Positions 1 to 10,801 of a DNA stretch of 64,000 bases are shown one piece after another. Both the position numbers and the translations under genes were made by a program. The stretch's first letter is position 1; every line of letters starts with the position of its first letter. The notes below the pieces were generated by a model that did no database searches, was not told the origin of the DNA, and worked only from the letters and a program-made list of their open reading frames with translations. The stretch spans positions 4,725,867 to 4,789,866 of the forward strand of contig JAKSZU010000003.1 of the NCBI GenBank assembly GCA_026018925.1, given 5' to 3'. The stretch comes from Tupaia tana (lineage: Eukaryota > Chordata > Mammalia > Scandentia > Tupaiidae).

Positions 1-205
1 CTTCCACATGGCCAACCATGGTTCGAATCTTGAACCTGGTAGTTTGAAAACCAGGCCTGGTGTGTGTGCATACATGCCCAAGATCCTGAGAGGAAAACAG
101 AGGAGAAGAGATTGTGGTGTGGTCCTACCCTCTGGGAGGGGGCCGTGATTTCTCATTTTCCCTCTCACTGTCTCTTTCTCTCTGGTGAATGCATAGACCA
201 TGGGG
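1..205 (+). mobile_element. SINE, type A/C-like, cut by window start
   Basis: The copy begins inside the tRNA-like head: ccaaccatggttcgaatctt holds box B. It continues through the conserved body (cccaagatcctgagagg, then ggagaagagattgtgg), the pyrimidine stretch and the tail motif ctctggtgaatgcat. The first ~45 bp of the element lie outside the window. Confidence 0.8.
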
Positions 206-263
206 GGTGGGGGGTCTTTTAAAAAAATTATGAGGAAGTAAATTGAAGCCTAATCCAAGAAAG

Positions 264-266
264 CAC

Positions 267-297
<31 letters not shown>

Positions 298-517
298 ACA
301 GGGCCCATGAGCTCTGTACAGATCACCAGAGAGAGAGAGAGAACACCCTGGAGGGGATGGCCACACCACAAGCCTTTCTCCTCCAGTGTCCTCTCAGAAT
401 TTGGGGCATGCACACACCTGATTCCAGTGCGACTTTCAAGCCACCAGGTCCTGAACTCAAATTGCAGTTGACCATGTGGATCCAACTGCCCTCACCTCCA
501 TGCCACCTGCTGGCCCC
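264..517 (-). mobile_element. SINE, type A/C, antisense
   Basis: A T tract of about 28 bp (the A tail of the minus-strand element) is followed by ttgctacagggcccatg, the reversed body, and ends in ccacctgctggcccc. The motif ccaagaaag occurs on both sides, a likely target-site duplication. Divergence is moderate and most CpGs are lost. Confidence 0.85.
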
Positions 518-564
518 AAGAAAGAATTGTTTAGCTACCAACAGGAATTGCCTGGGAAGCAGTG

Positions 565-690
565 ATTCCTACTGAATATTTCCCTCTTGCTCTGTCTCTC
601 TCTGGTGAGCACACATGCCCTATGGTAAATTAAAAAATAACAATAATAATAATAAAATTAAATAAATAATTCTTGAAAAAATACTTCTTA
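565..690 (+). mobile_element. SINE tail fragment
   Basis: Only the 3' part is present: a TC-rich stretch, ctctggtgagcacacatg, ccctatggtaaat, then an AAT/TAAA-rich tail. The head is missing, so it is 5'-truncated or separated from its head by an older insertion. Confidence 0.6.
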
Positions 691-1273
691 TCTCCTATAC
701 TCAACTTGTGCTTATATCACTGGCTCTCCAGTTGCCCGATTAGAAGCTATATACGCCCTATGTGTCTCTCTCCTTCCCCTCAGACTAACAGACTCTCTGG
801 GAAGTCCTGAGAGTGGGCTTGGGGAGGGGTCCCTCACAGAGGAGGGGAACGCTGGTTTCACTTCTAGCTGTTCATATGGGGCTAATTGTACCTGAGCTCT
901 TGGGTCTGCAAGTCGACTTTTTCTCCCTGTTATTCCAAAGAGCTCCCTTCCTACCATTGTTGAAACACAATGATCCCAGTATTTGCCTGGAAAAAAAAAA
1001 AAAAAGGCCCTGAGTAACTTATTTACAAGAACCATTGAGAAAGATTGTTGGAGTAACTGCGTTCTCAGTGAGTTACGTAGTTGTCATTCTGTGTAAATGT
1101 GGATGGAGGAGCCCAGATCTTAGATAGTATTGGGTGCCTACCTGGAATGAGGATAACCTAGGGTCAGTATGGCCTCACTGCTAAAACCTTGCCATCCTGA
1201 CTTCCAGGAGGGACCGCTTACATAGTAACTCCCCTGCCTTTCAGGGCCTACACTGTGATCGCTGAGGTTCACT
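691..1273. other. Unassigned sequence
   Basis: No repeat family or coding signal is recognised. Short open frames on both strands lack splice context or any protein resemblance. An A run near 991-1004 is the only simple sequence. Confidence 0.5.
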
Positions 1274-1289
1274 ATTTCTTATATTATCA

Positions 1290-1553
1290 TTGTTTTTTTT
1301 TAACAGAGATTTTTGCTACAGGGTCTGTGTACTTGCCAGAGAGACAGAGAGAGACAGAGAGACAGAAAGCAAGAAATCACCTCCTACCCAGGGGAAATGG
1401 CCATGCTGCAATCCTTTCTCCTTCAGTCTCCTCGGATCTTGGGCATGCATGCACATATGCCCAGCATGAGTTTTAAGCCACTGGGTCTGGGACTTGAACC
1501 AGGGTCGACTATTTGGGTGTCTAGCGACAACCATTTCACCCCCTGCTGGTCCC
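1290..1553 (-). mobile_element. SINE, type A, antisense
   Basis: The copy runs from a T tract and ttgctacagggtctgtg through gacagaaagcaagaaatcac to ccctgctggtccc. The target-site duplication tttcttatattat flanks it (from 1275 and again from 1556), so the insertion is complete. Its CpGs are partly decayed. Confidence 0.9.
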
Positions 1554-1748
1554 TGTTTCTTATATTATTATACTCCTGAGACGGTACCATCTCAAGGAAT
1601 GGAATACCTTATATTAAGTCTTCCAAAGAGCTTTTTATAGAGCTATCCCTATGGTATGAAAAGTTGGGCAGTTGGATCGGAACCCACAAGTTAGACAGCC
1701 CATGAAGCAATAGAATGCAAATAATAAGTAATAATATATATATATATA

Positions 1749-2007
1749 TTTTTTTTTTTGGAGAGGTTTTTGCTTTTAGGGCGCGTGCGCTCGCCAGACA
1801 GACAGAGACAGAGAGACAGAAAGCAGGAAATCACCCCCCAGGGGGGATGGCCACGCCGCAATCCCTTCTCCTCCACTCTCCTCTCGGGATCTTGGGCACG
1901 CACGCACACGCGCCCGGCGTGAGTTTAAGCCACCGGGTCCGGGACTCAAACCGCGGTCGACTACGTGGGAGTCCAGCGACATAGCCATTACGCTAATTGC
2001 TGGTCCC
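1749..2007 (-). mobile_element. SINE, young type A, antisense
   Basis: Full length and CpG-rich: ggcgcgtgcgctcgcc, cgcccggcgtgagtt, cgcggtcgactacgtgg, ending ctggtccc. A perfect duplication agtaataatatat lies on each side (1728-1740 and 2008-2020). Preserved CpGs and an intact TSD indicate a late insertion. Confidence 0.95.
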
Positions 2008-2020
2008 AGTAATAATATAT

Positions 2021-3534
2021 TTGAAATACAATGAAGAGGTCTGTAATAAGGAGTCTGTGAGAGAAAATGGTTACAGCCAGTCCCAACTTCCTCCCTACCC
2101 ACCATCACCCAGAGGTCCTCCTTGTAAATCTTTTAAAACCTCCCTTGCAAACTTTTGTTTCTCTTTCCTTGTTTTAATCTGATTATCCAAAGTCAAAACA
2201 TAGTTAGGAAAGGAAGAGGCAGACAGCACTCCTCCCCAGCTCTGAGTCCTCTGGGGAGGACCATTCAAATGTAAATTGTCATCCCCCAACCACAGTCATT
2301 ACTGGCCTGGAGCTCAGGCCCCTGGGGCAACCCTTCATCTGGTAAACAAGAGGATACAAACCCCAAAACATTTTTTGACTAATCAGAAACACTCTCAGAA
2401 AACAACCTCTGGGAAAAGCCCACCATCTCTGCAGTGGCATCCCGGCCTGGTCTGGGCCTCCACGTCCCCCTCCACCAATCTGTCTCTGCCACTCGTACCT
2501 CAAGTGCTTATCTTGCCAGTTGACCATCACACTTAGCCTTTGCTTAGCACTGGTTGTATTTTCATCAGCTCCATTTCCAAATTCCTGTCATTTCCACTTT
2601 CTCCAGTTAGCATATTTTGGCCCATTCTTTTCAGCAGACTGGGGAAAGAGATGTCACCCACATTGAAATAACAGTCTTAGTGCTAATAAATCAGATGGTA
2701 CCACTGGTTAGGGTGAGCTCTGGCCCCATTTTCCAAGGCCTTAATAATTAATTTTAGTTAATCTAATATTATAATTCTATCCTGAAAAGAATGTCATCTC
2801 AAGGAAGAGACTCTTTAAATCAAGTTTCTGGGAAGAATACTTTGATAGCGCTACCATATAATATCCTCATTTTAGCTAAGATGTTGGACAATACATGCAT
2901 GAATTGCATTTTATTTCCCACTCTCCACCTCACAAAATACATATATTTTAAGTGACCTTTATTACTTAAAGTATGTGCTGAAGGACTATGAGCCATGAGC
3001 TCCTCCTCCAAAGTAACGTTTCCATGGTAGCCGTTCTTGAGAGCACAGGTCACATTGCACATGAGAATAGAGGTCTCAGTTTTGTTGATGCCGATATTTG
3101 TCAAACTTGCTTGACCATGGAACTTCCTGTGAAGGCAATAAACCGCCAGGCACCCAATAGGCAGGTGTTCAGTGAAAAAGTAAGCCTGCCAAAGACTAGG
3201 AATTGAGAAGTGCTCCTTTAAATCTAAGGGTGAGGTGGTATGGTAATACTAAAGCCAAAATTGAGGCGATGTATTTTTGAATAGGTGGCCTCTCATTACT
3301 CCTTCGAATCGTATGCAAAGGTCAATGTGCTCATGAAGGTCGCTCCTACTTTGGCATTGGCTCAGCTCTCTGAGAATATAAACTCGTTGAAAGAAGGGAT
3401 GAATTAGTGCTGAGTGGATGAAAAATTTCACAAATAAATATTACTGTTAGCATTAGATTCTCCAGCTAGTAAACAGAAGTCATCTATTCCAGCTTCACCC
3501 CCCGCCCCCTGCCAAGGCATGTGGAAATCACATC
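2021..3534. other. Unassigned, mostly single-copy sequence
   Basis: I see no recognisable transposon or exon. Around 2530-2810 the sequence is AT-rich with homeodomain-like taataattaa motifs and could be conserved noncoding DNA, but this cannot be judged from one genome. Frames of 60-94 codons look random. Confidence 0.4.
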
Positions 3535-3580
3535 TATTGTCTCTCCAGATGTCTTAACCATGCGGCCATGGAGCTGGCCC
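3535..3580 (-). mobile_element. Old SINE head fragment
   Basis: About 45 bp resemble the reversed start of a type C element (cttaaccatgcggccatgg, gagctggccc). The body is missing. The fragment is short, so confidence is low. Confidence 0.4.
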
Positions 3581-3617
3581 CTGTACCCTTACTGGTTCCT
3601 CTATTTACGTACTTACT

Positions 3618-3836
3618 TATTTAAAGAGATTTTTGCTTTAGGGCACATGTGTTCACCAGAGACAGAAAAACAGAAAGTAAGAAACCATCCCCCCAGGGAG
3701 GATGGCCATGCTGCAGTCCCTTCTCCATTCTCCTCTTGTGATTTCAGGTAAGCACACCCACGTGCCCAGTCTGAGTCTGGGACTGGGTCTGGGGCTTGAA
3801 CCACAGTGCCTTAAGCACTACTCTACCTGCTGGCCC
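3618..3836 (-). mobile_element. SINE, type A/C, antisense
   Basis: Starts at aagagatttttgctttaggg and ends at ctacctgctggccc. The body is shortened in the tRNA-like head, and box B appears only as ggcttgaaccacag in reverse. It is an older, decayed copy. Confidence 0.8.
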
Positions 3837-3837
3837 A

Positions 3838-3965
3838 AGTCTTTACTCTACAGTTTAAGGAACTGAGACTCAGTGGGAAAGGAGAGGTTGGCCTAAGGTC
3901 ACACGCGGCGTTAGTCAGAAAAGGAACCTTCTGTCTTGTCTTCCTGACGCTGTGGCACTAGCGCA
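3838..3965 (-). mobile_element. MIR-like relic, antisense
   Basis: The order taaggaactgagactcag, then ggcctaaggtcacac, matches the reversed MIR core (aaactgag ... aaggtcacacagc). MIRs are ancient tRNA-derived SINEs shared across mammals. It is fragmentary. Confidence 0.55.
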
Positions 3966-4687
3966 GTCTGCTGGGGGCGCTGTGACCAGCACACCAGTTC
4001 TCTGTGACCTCGAGCCCCTTCTCCCACAGACGCACCCTGTGTGCATGCACCATGGGTGGCCGTGATTACAATGCTAACAATTATGCTACAGATATATGTT
4101 TAATGTTATTAGCACCAAGAACAGAAATGTTCAGATGTCTGAGGTATTTTTAACTTTGCTATAATCACTTTAACTATCATTACCCAGGGATTTTTTCCCC
4201 TTCATTTTTATGGAAATTTAAGTTTAGGAAGGGGGAGAGGGAGGAGCTCCTCATTAAGTTCTTTGAAAGCTCAGAAGAACTCATATTTATTCTCTTCTGA
4301 AAACTGGCTTATTCTCCAGGGAGTGGTGGAAGATTTGTTTTGCTAGCAGAAGGATGAAGGATCCTTGGCAAATCTCTGGCCTTATCTTGGTAAAAAAACT
4401 GAAGAGGGATAATTGGTTGATCACTAGAGTACTGAATTGGTCTACAGAAGGCCGGAGGGACTCCCTAACCTCTACATTCCAGTGTCCTTACTTCACTGTC
4501 ACCAAATCCACAGAAATAAGAGGTGGTGTGATGTGACGTTAGGAGCAGCAAGGTGACCTCTATATCCAGAAATGTCTTTCTTACTTTTTCCCTCAGTTAC
4601 TAAATTCTTCAGTAAGATTTTAGTAATTTAGATGAAAGTTCTGGCCATACCTTCCGGTTCAGAAAATACTATGATCTGTAAAAGTGG
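3966..4687. other. Unassigned sequence
   Basis: No repeat or gene recognised. AT-rich patches and a short purine run near 4229-4245 are the only visible structure. Confidence 0.4.
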
Positions 4688-4885
4688 GAGTCTGGAGCAG
4701 TGGTTAAGAGCACAGGCTCGGAGCCAGAGAAGCTGAGAGTCTGAGCCCCAGCCTGGCCTGCTACTAGAGGTGGAGCGGCAGGGTCTCATGTTGGCCTTGA
4801 TTCCTAACCTGCAAGACGGGACAGTATAACATCTCCCCCACAAAACCACCATAGGGCGATGAACACAGGGCTGACTCCATGTCGT
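4688..4885 (+). mobile_element. MIR
   Basis: The head ggagcagtggttaagagcac followed by aggctcggagccagag is a clear MIR start; the degraded core and the gacgggacagtataacatct region follow at the expected spacing. This is one of the better preserved MIRs here. Confidence 0.75.
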
Positions 4886-5269
4886 GGCTGTTGTCATCCT
4901 AGGGAATCTTTCTATTTCCTTATTTTGCCACATTGAGTAAAGAAACATTCAAAACTCTGTCAAGGAATCGTTACCGATGAGAGTCTTGAATGCACTTCAG
5001 CCTTTAAAGTCAAATCCACTTGTCGTATTCTCCAGCCTCAAGGGCGAGCTGAGACTGCTGTCAGCGGGGCCTGGATTAGTGGGGACACTGAAAGCCCTCA
5101 GAGCCATTGCGGCTGCGTGGAGGGTCAGCTCAGGCCCCTTCTTTCTATTTTCTAATGATTCAGGCAAACCTAGGGTCACTTATGCCAGTCACTAGCCATG
5201 ATCAAAGCAAAAACACCATTGGTCCGTGTCGTTTGAGTTTATGCCTATGGAAACGGCTTGTCTCTTAGA

Positions 5270-5425
5270 GTCATTCAGTTACTCCTTATGAAATAGGACC
5301 AGAGTACTTTTTTGGAGCCAAGCACCGTGCTATCTTCTGGGGATAGAAGACAAAATGACATGAGCCCGTCACAGAACTCCCTGAGACGAGACAGATGTGT
5401 AAGCAGATAATTACAGAGTAATAGC
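5270..5425 (-). mobile_element. L2-like 3' end, antisense
   Basis: The order tcattcagttactcctta, gccaagcaccgtgctatctt, ctggggatagaagacaaaat resembles the reversed 3' end of L2 (ttcattcaacaa ... ccaggcactgtgcta ... ctggggatac). It is strongly diverged and the family call is tentative. Confidence 0.5.
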
Positions 5426-5589
5426 AACGACACGGTGCGGGAGATCGGAGCCAGGCAGGGACTCTTGGAGTTCTTCCAGGAGATAAGTGACTTTCAAGTG
5501 TGTCTTGATGAATCAGGGGCTTTTTCCAGTGAAGACAGAGGAAAGAGGGAGAAGAAAAACTATCAGAGGAGGTGGTGTCACCAGGGTAA

Positions 5590-5800
5590 GAGCCAGTCTG
5601 TCACCAAATTGTCTAGCCGTGGCACCGTGCCCTTAGGCAAATTACTTAATGCAGTCATGCCTCAGCATCTGCATCTGCAAAATGGGAGCAATGGAGCGTT
5701 TATTTCCCAGGTTATTGTGACATAGGACTGCGAGTAGCACCCCGCTGAGCAAACACTTAAACAGGGCCTGCTGTTATTAGCAAGTAAATAGACCATGTCA
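5590..5800 (+). mobile_element. MIR
   Basis: The MIR core and tail are visible: cccttaggcaaattacttaa, gcctcagcatctgcatctg, caaaatgggagcaatgg, then aggttattgtgacatagg and an AAACACTTAA-like end. The spacing matches a MIR in forward orientation. Confidence 0.75.
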
Positions 5801-5984
5801 TCTGAATCGGGCAGTTTAGTTTGAGTAAACAAATAAAAGTAACAAGGAAAGGAATAAACAAACAACCTGTTTACTCATCTAAGTGGTTTATGTCTCTTGC
5901 TTCCCTGGCCAGCACCCAGTAACATTCAAATCACAAATACTCAAAACCCCGGCAGGTCGTAGTGTTGCCCATAACCCAGTTTCT

Positions 5985-6110
5985 CATCTAGTAGAGGGAG
6001 TAAATGCCCAAAGGCAAGAAATTGAGGCCTTGAGGCCTTGGCCTCAATTTCTTCATCTATAAAGTGAGAAAGTTGTATTATTTTATCTTGAATGCTTTTC
6101 CAACTTTAAC
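5985..6110 (+). mobile_element. MIR-like fragment containing a hairpin
   Basis: The segment ggcctcaatttcttcatct followed by ataaagtgagaaagttg matches the MIR core (cctcagtttcctcatctgtaaaatggg). The bases just upstream are an inverted copy of the same segment, listed separately. Confidence 0.5.
6016..6053. repeat. Perfect 14 bp hairpin
   Basis: The arm aagaaattgaggcc (6016-6029) is mirrored by ggcctcaatttctt (6040-6053) with a 10 bp loop. The right arm is ordinary MIR sequence, so the left arm is probably an inverted copy made by template switching. Confidence 0.85.
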
Positions 6111-6119
6111 GTCTATGCT

Positions 6120-7190
6120 TCTATTTTCACTGCCTACATCCATGATAAGAGCAATAAAGCAAACTTGAAGCTAATAGATCCGAGAAATTAAATATAATTT
6201 CCAAAAAAAAAAAGACAAAAAGAAAAGAAACAACAAAATTCAGGATACTAAATTACCCTTAGAGTTCTAGTGCCTTACACAGTTTAATCTGTGACTCGTT
6301 CAGCAATCTAATGTGGTATTTAAATTGCACTGAGTTAACGAGTTCGAAGTGGTGCTGGTAAATGGATTGATTTGGAGTCTGGTGTTGCCACCACGTGCTG
6401 CTGGGGACAAGGGACGAAGAGGAGCAGTGGGAAGGCGAGGTGTCTCCAGGAAGGAGTTATAGGGACAGGCCAAACTCAGAAGGCAGTGGCTCAGCAGAAG
6501 GCAGGGTTGAAGCTAGGGTGGAGATGGCTCAAAATCCATGAGCTCACAGACAGTGGTAGACATAGAGGATGAGTTGCTATGTATGAGCAAAACAAACTCA
6601 CAAATAGTCCATTATCCAACACCATACAGGGAACAGGGTAGGCTAAGGGGGAGAACAAAAGAGAAACGCTCATTCCAACGAAACAGAAGGACATCCTAGA
6701 CCCATCTCGACGCCTTTGTAGTCTTCCTGCCACGTAAGAACCAACCTGAAGTTTCGGCCAGCCTCGTGACTACAGTCCAAGGCATCAACACAGTAGTATC
6801 TAGATATAAAAAGTGTGCAGACTGAAAGATAGGGGCAGGCCTTCATCATTTCACAGGCCAAGGGCGAGGTAGCTGGTGGCATCATTTGTAACGAGTTACT
6901 CCACAGCAAAGAGGGCCTGGAAATCTAAGTACACTGGTAAACAGCACAGGCCCAGGGAATGCAAAGTGAGAAAGGTCAGAGCCAGAAATGGTAAGAAGTC
7001 GTACAGATAGAAGTGGAAACTAAAGAGCGATAGCCTAGGGGCACTCACTAGCTCACTCTGCAGTAAAGGGTTAGTGAGCACCTTTTGCGTACAAGGCATA
7101 ACTAATGTAATGGCAAACATTCCTCATGCTCTCATGGGACTTTGAAAACTGGAGAATTCTCTTTAATATGGGAAGATTCAGACCAACGAT
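6120..7190. other. Unassigned sequence
   Basis: No confident repeat or gene. An A-rich run lies near 6202-6235. The open frames on both strands (60-80 codons) share nothing with known families as far as I can tell. Confidence 0.4.
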
Positions 7191-7206
7191 AAGAAATTGC
7201 AATGCA

Positions 7207-7470
7207 GAGACCAGCAGTTAGTGTAATGGCTATGTCGCTGGACTCCCATGTAGTCAACCGCAGTTTGCATCCCCGACCCGGTGGCTTAAAACTCACACTG
7301 GCTGCGTGTGTGTGCACAAGATCCCGAGAGGAGAACAGAGGAGAAGGGATTGTGGCATGGCCATCCCCCCGGGGGGTGATTTCTTGCTTTCTGTCTCTCT
7401 GTCTCTGTCTGTCTGTCTGACAAGCGCATGCACCCTGTAGCAAAAACCTCTCCAAAAAAAAAAGAAAAGA
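7207..7470 (+). mobile_element. SINE, type A
   Basis: Complete copy from gagaccagcagttagtgtaa to caaaaacctctccaaaaaa with an A/G-rich tail. A perfect 16 bp target-site duplication, aagaaattgcaatgca, occupies 7191-7206 and 7471-7486, fixing both ends. Confidence 0.95.
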
Positions 7471-7690
7471 AAGAAATTGCAATGCAATGTAGTAGGTGTT
7501 TGGATTCTAGTTCACAGATGGGGCCATGGGAATGCAGAGGAAGATCATCCATCCCAAACCTAGGGAATGAGAGAAGTTTCCTGGAAACAGTGCACTAAGC
7601 TGAGCTCCAAAGGATGAACAGGAGTTGCACAGACAAAAAGCTGAAGAGAGGAGCTGTGGAGGGTGGTCAGAGGGTTGGCAGAAGAGTGTT

Positions 7691-7956
7691 TTGGGTTTTT
7701 TTTGAGAGGTTTTTGCTATAGGGCGTGTGCACTCGCCAGTCAGACAGAGAGAGACAGAGAGACAGAAAGCGAGAAATCACCCCCCAGGGGGGATGGTCAC
7801 GCCACAATCCCTTCTCCTCCATTCTCCTCTCGGGATCTTGGGCACGCACGCACACGCGCCCAGCGTGAGTTTTAAGCCACCGGGTCCGGGACACGAACCA
7901 CGGTCGACTATGTGGGAGTCCAGCGACATAGCCATTCCACTAACTGCTGGTCCCGA
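7691..7956 (-). mobile_element. SINE, young type A, antisense
   Basis: Full-length CpG-rich copy: ctatagggcgtgtgcactcg through ccaccgggtccgggacacg to taactgctggtccc. The duplication cagaagagtgtt lies at 7679-7690 and 7957-7968. Confidence 0.95.
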
Positions 7957-8042
7957 CAGAAGAGTGTTCTAATGTTCTAGATACCTGTAAATGTCAAAGG
8001 TGAGAGGCACACATTCTAAAAATCAGAATATTAAACTAACAA

Positions 8043-8290
8043 GTCGGCCCTGTGACCTAGTGATTAGGGGAACCGGATCCCACATGGCTGACTATGCAAT
8101 TTAAGTCCTGTTTCTGGTGGCTTGAAAAACACATCAGGCACACACGCCTGTGTGCCCTAAATCCTTCCAGGGAGAAGAAATGAGGAAAAGAAATGATGGC
8201 GTGAACATCCCCCATTGCAGGGTGCTTTCTCCCTCTCATTCTCTGTTTCCCTGGTGAGTGTATGTGTCCTCTGGCAAATTTTAAAATGTA
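8043..8290 (+). mobile_element. SINE, type C
   Basis: Opens with cggccctgtgacctagtgat, keeps a degraded box B (gcaatttaagtcc), and ends with gtgtcctctggcaaatttta. Divergence is higher than in type A. Confidence 0.85.
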
Positions 8291-8299
8291 TATATTAAG

Positions 8300-8534
8300 G
8301 GACCAGCAGGTGGCATGGTGGTGAAGGAGCTAGACTCCCTCATGGTTGACTATGGTTCAAGTCCCAGACCCAGGGGCTTGAAACTCACTTCAGGTGCCTG
8401 TGCGTGCTTGCCCAGAACCCTGAGAGAAAAATAGAGGAAAAGGGATTGAGGCATGGCCATACCCCTTGGGGGGCATTGATTTCTCACTTTCCCTCTCTCT
8501 AGTGAGTGCATGCACTCTATGACAAAAATCTTTA

Positions 8535-8536
<2 letters not shown>
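8300..8536 (+). mobile_element. SINE, type A-like with TA-rich tail
   Basis: Opens gggaccagcaggtggcatgg with box B ggttcaagtccc and ends gcactctatgacaaaaatc. The tail passes straight into a TA microsatellite, which probably grew from it. Confidence 0.85.

Positions 8537-8582
<46 letters not shown>
8537..8582. repeat. (TA)n microsatellite
   Basis: About 22 uninterrupted TA units directly follow a SINE tail. The array probably arose from an A-rich tail and is likely to be polymorphic. Confidence 0.95.
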
Positions 8583-8585
<3 letters not shown>

Positions 8586-8860
8586 ACTGTATGTATAAAT
8601 ATATAAGAGATCTGTTTTCTCTAATTAAGCGAAAGATTCACCAGAACTACAAGGAAAAATAGATCTATTATTATTCTGGGAGATTCTTATATACACCTCT
8701 TCAGTAATGAATAGAGAAAGAAAAAAATCATTAAGAACATATATGATTTGCACAACAAAATTAAAAAACTGATCCAAAAGACTTATGTCCACCCCAAGAC
8801 TGCATAATATATACTTTTTCAAGCACACAGGGCACATTTATAGTAATTGATCACATACTG
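8583..8860. other. AT-rich unassigned sequence
   Basis: A roughly 280 bp AT-rich stretch. I see no clear repeat family or coding signal. Confidence 0.4.
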
Positions 8861-8878
8861 CCTCATGAAAGAAGTCTT

Positions 8879-9145
8879 TTCTATTATTTTTCCTTTATTT
8901 GTGACAGAGCACATGCACATGAATATGAAAGTAACAGAGAGAAGGAGACATGATCACTCCCCACAGGTCTGATCATGCCACGATCTGCTGCCTCCAATTC
9001 ATTCCAGCCTGTCAGATCCTGGGCACTTGGGTAGGTGCCCAGTATGTTTCAAGCTTACCAGGCTGGGGATTTGAACTGCGGTCACCATGTGGGAGCCATT
9101 TTCTCTTGAACAGCACATAACAGAGATACAGCATTATGAGCTGGC
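8879..9145 (-). mobile_element. SINE, old type C, antisense, with clear TSD
   Basis: The body is diverged (atgatcactccccacagg; gatttgaactgcggtcacc) and ends gagctggcc. A perfect 18 bp duplication, cctcatgaaagaagtctt, flanks it at 8861-8878 and 9146-9163, which is unexpectedly well kept for so decayed a copy. Confidence 0.85.
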
Positions 9146-9246
9146 CCTCATGAAAGAAGTCTTAACAATTGTCACATGACTGAAATAATGCAGAATACAT
9201 TCTCTTACTGCAATGCAACTCTGTTAGAAATGATTAATAACAAATA

Positions 9247-9525
9247 TGGGGCCAGCAGTTGGTGTAATGGCTATGTCGCTAGACTCCCAGGTAGTTGACT
9301 GCAGTTCAAGTCCTGGACCCCGTGGCTTAAACTCACACCAGGCACATGTGCGTGCGTGCCCAAGATCCTGAGAGGAGAATGAAAGAGAAGGGATTGAGGC
9401 CTGGCCATCCCCTCTGGGGGGAGTGATTTCTGGCTTTCTGTCTCTCTCTCTCTCTCTGTCTTTCTGGTGAGTGTATACGCCCTATAGCAAAACCCTCTCC
9501 AGAGAAAAAAAAAAATTAACCAAAT
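9247..9525 (+). mobile_element. SINE, type A
   Basis: Opens ggggccagcagttggtgtaa, carries box B gcagttcaagtcc, the cccaagatcctgagaggag body and ccctatagcaaaaccctct tail. The duplication is not clear. Confidence 0.9.
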
Positions 9526-9732
9526 GATAATGAAAATATTACACATAAAGCAGTGAGATTCAGCTATTTATTTAAGAAAGAATTTGTATAGCCTTAATAT
9601 ATTTACAATGAAGAAAGACAAAGTTATGAGTTAAGCATCTATCTCAAAAGTTAAAATGAGAGTAGCAGGAAACATCAAATAAAAGTAGAAGGAAGAAAAA
9701 AATTTTTTAATTAAATTAAAAATAAAAGTAGA

Positions 9733-9915
9733 GGGGCCGGCAGGTGGTGTGGTGGTTAAAGGTGTTGGACTCCCACATAGCCAACCACAGTTCAAATTCC
9801 AGACTTGGAGGCTTGCTTTCTCACTTTCTCTCTCTCTCTCTCTCACTCTGTCCCTCTCTGGTCAAATTAAAATAAATAAATAAAGTTAAATAAAATAATT
9901 CTTTAAAAAAGAAAA
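9733..9915 (+). mobile_element. SINE, type B
   Basis: Short form: head ggggccggcaggtggtgtgg, box B cagttcaaattcc, a TC stretch, ctggtcaaattaaaataaat, and a long TAAA-rich tail. The duplication aaaagtaga lies just before it and again at its end. Confidence 0.9.
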
Positions 9916-9970
9916 AAAAGTAGAAGGAATAAAATAATATAGATAAGAGCATACATTAATGAAATAGACA

Positions 9971-10192
9971 GGGGCCAGGAGGTGGTGTGGTGTTAGGGCA
10001 CTGGACTCCTACATGGCCAATTGCAGTTCAAGTCCCAGAACTGGCAGCTTGCTGTGGTTTGCTTTCTTACTTTCCCTTTCTCTCTCTCTCTCTGGTTTAT
10101 TATTAAAATAATACTAACAATATAATTGTTAGTATTTTTATAATAATAATAATAATAATAAATGAATAAAATTAGATAAATAGTTTTTTTTT
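9971..10192 (+). mobile_element. SINE, type B, with internal hairpin in tail
   Basis: Head ggggccaggaggtggtgtgg and box B gttcaagtccc are clear. The tail contains a 12 bp hairpin and an AAT microsatellite. The duplication taatgaaatagaca ends at 9970 and is repeated from 10193. Confidence 0.9.
10110..10136. repeat. 12 bp hairpin in SINE tail
   Basis: The arm aatactaacaat (10110-10121) is followed by ata and then its exact reverse complement, attgttagtatt (10125-10136). It is not part of the SINE consensus. Confidence 0.85.
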
Positions 10193-10505
10193 AATGAAAT
10201 AGACAACAAACATAAGATAGAAAAAGATCAATAAATAAAAAAATTTTATCTTTAAGATTTATTAAATTGATAAATCTCCAATGAGACTGTTCAGGAAAAA
10301 AAGGGAGTAATCAAAAGAATATATTTGGAATGGAAAAAGAGACATCATTATAGTCTTGCAGACTTTTGAAAAATAATGATTATAGCTTAAGTAGTTTTAT
10401 TTTAAAATTTGAAATTTTCTATGAGAAACAAAATTGACACAAAAAGAAGTAGAAAACCAGAGTAGTCCTATAAGCATAAATGTAAAAGCAGTTGACCTAT
10501 CATTT
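10193..10505. other. AT-rich unassigned sequence
   Basis: AT-rich DNA with many A runs, possibly decayed LINE-1, but no diagnostic segment is readable. Confidence 0.35.
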
Positions 10506-10520
10506 AAAACCTTCTCCCAT

Positions 10521-10787
10521 GGGACCAGCAGTTGGCATAATGGCTGTCGCTGGACTCCCATATAGTTGACCATGGTTCGAGTCCCAGACCCAGTGGCTTA
10601 AACTCACGGAGGGTGCAGGTGCATGCGTGCCCAAGATCCCAAGAGGAGAATGGAGGAGAAGGGATTGCAGCATAGCTATCTCCCCTGGGGGGTGATTTCT
10701 TGCTTTCTGTCTCTGTCTCTGTCTGTCTTTCTGGCGAGCACATGTGCCCTATAGCAAAAACCTCTCCAAAATAATAATAATAATAAT
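10521..10787 (+). mobile_element. SINE, type A
   Basis: Opens gggaccagcagttggcataa with box B ggttcgagtccc and ends ctatagcaaaaacctctcc plus an AAT-rich tail. The duplication aaaaccttctccca / aaaatcttctccca (10506-10519 and 10788-10801) differs by one base. Confidence 0.95.
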
Positions 10788-10801
10788 AAAATCTTCTCCC
10801 A

